Positions 61,920-64,000 of a stretch of 64,000 bases of DNA are shown here, piece by piece. Below the pieces are notes generated by a model, which was not told the origin of the DNA, did not search any database, and saw nothing but the letters and a program-made list of their open reading frames with translations. The position numbers were made by a program, and so were the translations under genes. Source of the DNA: Huintestinicola sp051882455 (GTDB lineage: Bacteria > Bacillota > Clostridia > Oscillospirales > Ruminococcaceae); the NCBI RefSeq assembly GCF_051882455.1, contig NZ_JBJERV010000034.1:1-64000 (forward strand), written 5' to 3'. How positions within the stretch are numbered: the stretch's first letter is position 1; each line of letters starts with the position of its first letter.

Positions 61920-63305
61920 ATGAACAGCATTTCAAAAAAAGCCTCCGAATACACAGACAGCGCCGTAAAGCTTCTTTCCGAACTTATAAGTTTTAAAAGC
62001 GTAATGGGTGAGCCGCAGGCAAATATGCCCTACGGCAAGGAATGTGCTGACTGTCTTGCATTTGCGGCAAAGACACTTTCGGAAGATGGCTTTAAGGTTC
62101 GCAATTTCGACAACCACGCCATAACCGCCGATTTCGGAGAAGGCGAAGCGGAGCTTGGAATTTTGTGTCACCTTGATGTTGTACCCACCGAGGGTCAGGA
62201 ATGGCACTCCGACCCCTTTAAAGCGGAAATTCGTGAGGGCAGAGTTTACGGCAGAGGAGCAATTGACGACAAAGGCCCTGCCGCCGCCGTTATCACCGCA
62301 ATGCGAATGATACGTGACAGCGGAGTAAAGCTGCGCAGAAATTTCCGCCTTATTCTCGGCAGCAACGAGGAAAACGGCTCTGCGGATATGGAATATTACA
62401 CCCAAAAGGAAAAATTCCCGCCCATGCTTTTCACCCCCGACGGCAGCTTTCCCGTAATAAACATCGAAAAGGGAATGATACGTCTGGGCATAACGGGGGA
62501 ATACTCCTCGGGAAATAAGGCTCTCCTGTCCCTTAAAGGCGGCAGCGTTGCAAATGCCGTTCCCGAAAGAGCGGAAGCGGTTGTTTCGGGCTTTGAGGCA
62601 GAGGAGATCGTTGAGATTTTCAAAGACTATGAGCTGAGCAGTATTATACTTTCGGTAGAAAATCAAGAAAATAATACTGTTCGTATAAAGGCAAAGGGCA
62701 AGGGTGCCCATGCTTCAACTCCCGAACAGGGAAAAAACGCCCTCACCGCCCTTATCACCCTGCTGTCAAAGCTCCCCTTTGACGGGGACATTTCCGAAAA
62801 GCTCATGGCAATGTCGGAGCTTTATCCCTACGGCGACAGCGCAGGAATGGGCATAGGTGTTGACTGCTCGGACGAGCTTTCGGGTGCGCTGACTCTTGTT
62901 CTGAGCCTTGCGGACTGTCATGACGGAAAAATCTCCTTTATGACCGACTGCCGCTTCCCCGTTTGCAGGCGCAGCTCGGACATTATCCCCGTAATGACCG
63001 AGAAGCTTATGCAGGCAGGACTTTCGGGCAATGCTTCACTTGTCAGCGAGCCCCACCATGCCGATGAAAACAGCGAAATGATAAAAACGCTTCTTTCCGT
63101 TTACCGTGACTCCACGGGCAAAGAGGGGAAATGCATAGCCATCGGCGGCGGCACCTATGTCCACGACACGGAAAACGGCGTTGCATTCGGCGCGGAGTGG
63201 AGCGATGAGAACAATATGCACGGCGCCGACGAATTTATCGGAATAGACGAGCTTACAAAGGACATTGAAATATACTGCGAAGCCATACTGCGGCTTTGTA
63301 TGTGA
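61920..63305 (+). CDS. pepV: PepV-like M20 dipeptidase (Sapep family)
   Basis: A 461-aa dizinc dipeptidase. The frame is open from 61827, but ATG 61920 (MNSISKKASEY) starts where the family starts and has AAAGGA about 14 nt upstream. Zinc-site motifs are GILCHLDVVPTEGQEW, RGAIDDKGPAAA, LGSNEENGSADMEYY and a C-terminal His near NNMHGADEF. A lid domain (KGKGAHASTPEQGKNAL) is inserted. It probably hydrolyses dipeptides released by oligopeptidases such as PepF. Confidence 0.93.
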   Translation: MNSISKKASEYTDSAVKLLSELISFKSVMGEPQANMPYGKECADCLAFAAKTLSEDGFKVRNFDNHAITADFGEGEAELGILCHLDVVPTEGQEWHSDPFKAEIREGRVYGRGAIDDKGPAAAVITAMRMIRDSGVKLRRNFRLILGSNEENGSADMEYYTQKEKFPPMLFTPDGSFPVINIEKGMIRLGITGEYSSGNKALLSLKGGSVANAVPERAEAVVSGFEAEEIVEIFKDYELSSIILSVENQENNTVRIKAKGKGAHASTPEQGKNALTALITLLSKLPFDGDISEKLMAMSELYPYGDSAGMGIGVDCSDELSGALTLVLSLADCHDGKISFMTDCRFPVCRRSSDIIPVMTEKLMQAGLSGNASLVSEPHHADENSEMIKTLLSVYRDSTGKEGKCIAIGGGTYVHDTENGVAFGAEWSDENNMHGADEFIGIDELTKDIEIYCEAILRLCM

Positions 63306-63320
63306 AAGTGAGGGTAAATA

Positions 63321-63734
63321 ATGGGTTCATCAGCCTCAAAATATTTTGAGATACCGAAATTTTTCGTGTTCGGAGAAAAGGGCATATTCACAGGCAGTGC
63401 CGCCGAAAAGGATATGAACTACAAGGTAGTGCCGAACTGCCCCAAGGAGGGGGACAAGACCCTGAGAGCGTATATCTGGTCGGGCAGGAACTGCATTGAC
63501 AAGTCCGAGAATGTGGAAATGCGGGAATTTCCACTTTCCGAAGAAGGGCACGCCGAAATGCTTAAATGGCTTGAGGAGGAATATCTCAGCCGTGAGACCG
63601 TCCCCACCTATATTGACAGGCAGAGAGCCTACAAGGAGCTTGTCTGCGACGAATATCTCGATCTTGATGATTATCTGAACGACCCCGAGAGGATAAAGGA
63701 GAGGGTGAAGAGAGAAGAGAATGAAAAAAAGTGA
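63321..63734 (+). CDS. Hypothetical small protein
   Basis: A 137-aa soluble charged protein (FEIPKFFVFGEKGIFTGSAA, KVVPNCPKEGDKTLRAYIW, REFPLSEEGHAEMLKWLEEEY) ending in a Lys/Glu-rich helix. It has GTGAGGG upstream and lies 15 nt after pepV. It overlaps the next gene by 14 nt. I recognise no family. Confidence 0.75.
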   Translation: MGSSASKYFEIPKFFVFGEKGIFTGSAAEKDMNYKVVPNCPKEGDKTLRAYIWSGRNCIDKSENVEMREFPLSEEGHAEMLKWLEEEYLSRETVPTYIDRQRAYKELVCDEYLDLDDYLNDPERIKERVKREENEKK

Positions 63735-64000
63735 GTTCAGACAGCTTTTAGCTAATGGCTGCGGCAGCGCGCTGATTTTTCTGAAAAACTGTCCATCTCC
63801 AATGGATTATGCCCGTCAGATAGAATACTGCTGCACCCACAACACCTGCTTTGATATGCAGTGCGAGGGCGACAGGGCAGATTATCTTTTCGAGGCAATT
63901 TGTCTTACGGGGCAGGAGTCCTGTTTTTTGGAAAGCATAATGCGCCGCCTTGAAAATGAGCGGAATTTAGACGACTGGGAATGTCAGCAGATGATATCCA
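63721..64000 (+). CDS. Hypothetical protein, 3' end outside window
   Basis: The frame opens at ATG 63721 (MKKSEFRQLLANGCGSALIF) within the end of the preceding gene, with GAGAGAAGAG upstream. It runs 93 codons to the window edge without a stop. It is Cys-rich in its middle (EYCCTHNTCFDMQC). The paired overlap with the upstream gene implies a shared operon. The family is unknown. Confidence 0.7.
   Translation, partial: MKKSEFRQLLANGCGSALIFLKNCPSPMDYARQIEYCCTHNTCFDMQCEGDRADYLFEAICLTGQESCFLESIMRRLENERNLDDWECQQMIS

Noticed and set aside
1..64000. CRISPR arrays, insertion sequences, rRNA genes, replication origin
   Set aside because: No regularly spaced repeats, transposase motifs, rRNA sequence or DnaA-box clusters were noticed anywhere in the window.

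Overview
The window reads as a chromosomal segment of an anaerobic, moderate-GC Gram-positive bacterium of class Clostridia, most like a Ruminococcus or other Oscillospiraceae. The evidence is the mix of gene families: Rex, a GerW-type sporulation gene, rubrerythrin, hybrid-cluster protein, a 2-hydroxyacyl-CoA dehydratase-activator homologue, a cytoplasmic type I pullulanase, and MoxR/DUF58/transglutaminase. Promoters are consistently TTGACA-17-TATAAT, Shine-Dalgarno sites are strong, and all three tRNA genes encode their CCA ends. No species assignment is possible from sequence reading alone.

Layout. 1-2 kb: end of an unknown gene and a His/Arg/Gly tRNA operon. 2.2-7 kb: aconitase, two small genes, NADP-isocitrate dehydrogenase and Rex, a partial oxidative TCA branch next to a redox sensor. 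7-16 kb: an unknown helical protein, a MoxR-DUF58-transglutaminase cell-surface cluster, an RluA-type pseudouridine synthase, a chemoreceptor, and a convergent rubrerythrin sharing a bidirectional terminator. 16.7-21.1 kb: a YtrA/GntR-regulated MacAB-like ABC exporter with a clear operator. 21.5-24.8 kb: a membrane-anchored NodB-like protein that has lost its catalytic signature, a bactofilin and an acidic multispanning protein, probably a cell-shape or envelope module. 24.8-30.1 kb (minus): site-2 protease, scpA, scpB, DUF2953, gerW, D-Ala-D-Ala carboxypeptidase and an RsuA/RluB-type synthase.

30.2-41.6 kb (minus) is the most unusual part. It is a compact, intact, single-transcript phage-structural cluster: terminase small and large subunits, portal, scaffold-like protein, capsid, connectors, a baseplate or hub-like protein, small tail-tip and fibre proteins, a 36-residue XkdX/CD1375-like protein, holin, and an amidase with a SPOR domain. 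It has no integrase, repressor, replication genes, prohead protease or recognisable tape-measure protein, and it sits between housekeeping genes. A 128-bp near-perfect fold-back lies between the capsid and connector genes. The cluster could be a domesticated particle (gene-transfer-agent-like or tailless/short-tailed) or a stripped prophage.

41.8-49.1 kb (plus): purB, pullulanase, and a two-component system followed by an RlaP-type nucleotidyltransferase and a membrane protein. The sensor kinase appears to start at a non-canonical AUA codon. 49.2-57.6 kb (minus): a shortened BcrAD/BadFG-DUF2229 activase, an aroK operon headed by a zinc-ribbon protein that seems to start at ACG, and hcp with its ferredoxin partner, divergent from a Crp/Fnr regulator across overlapping promoters and palindromes. 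58.4-64 kb (plus): PepF oligopeptidase, two membrane proteins, a PepV-like M20 dipeptidase, a small unknown protein and a gene cut by the window edge.
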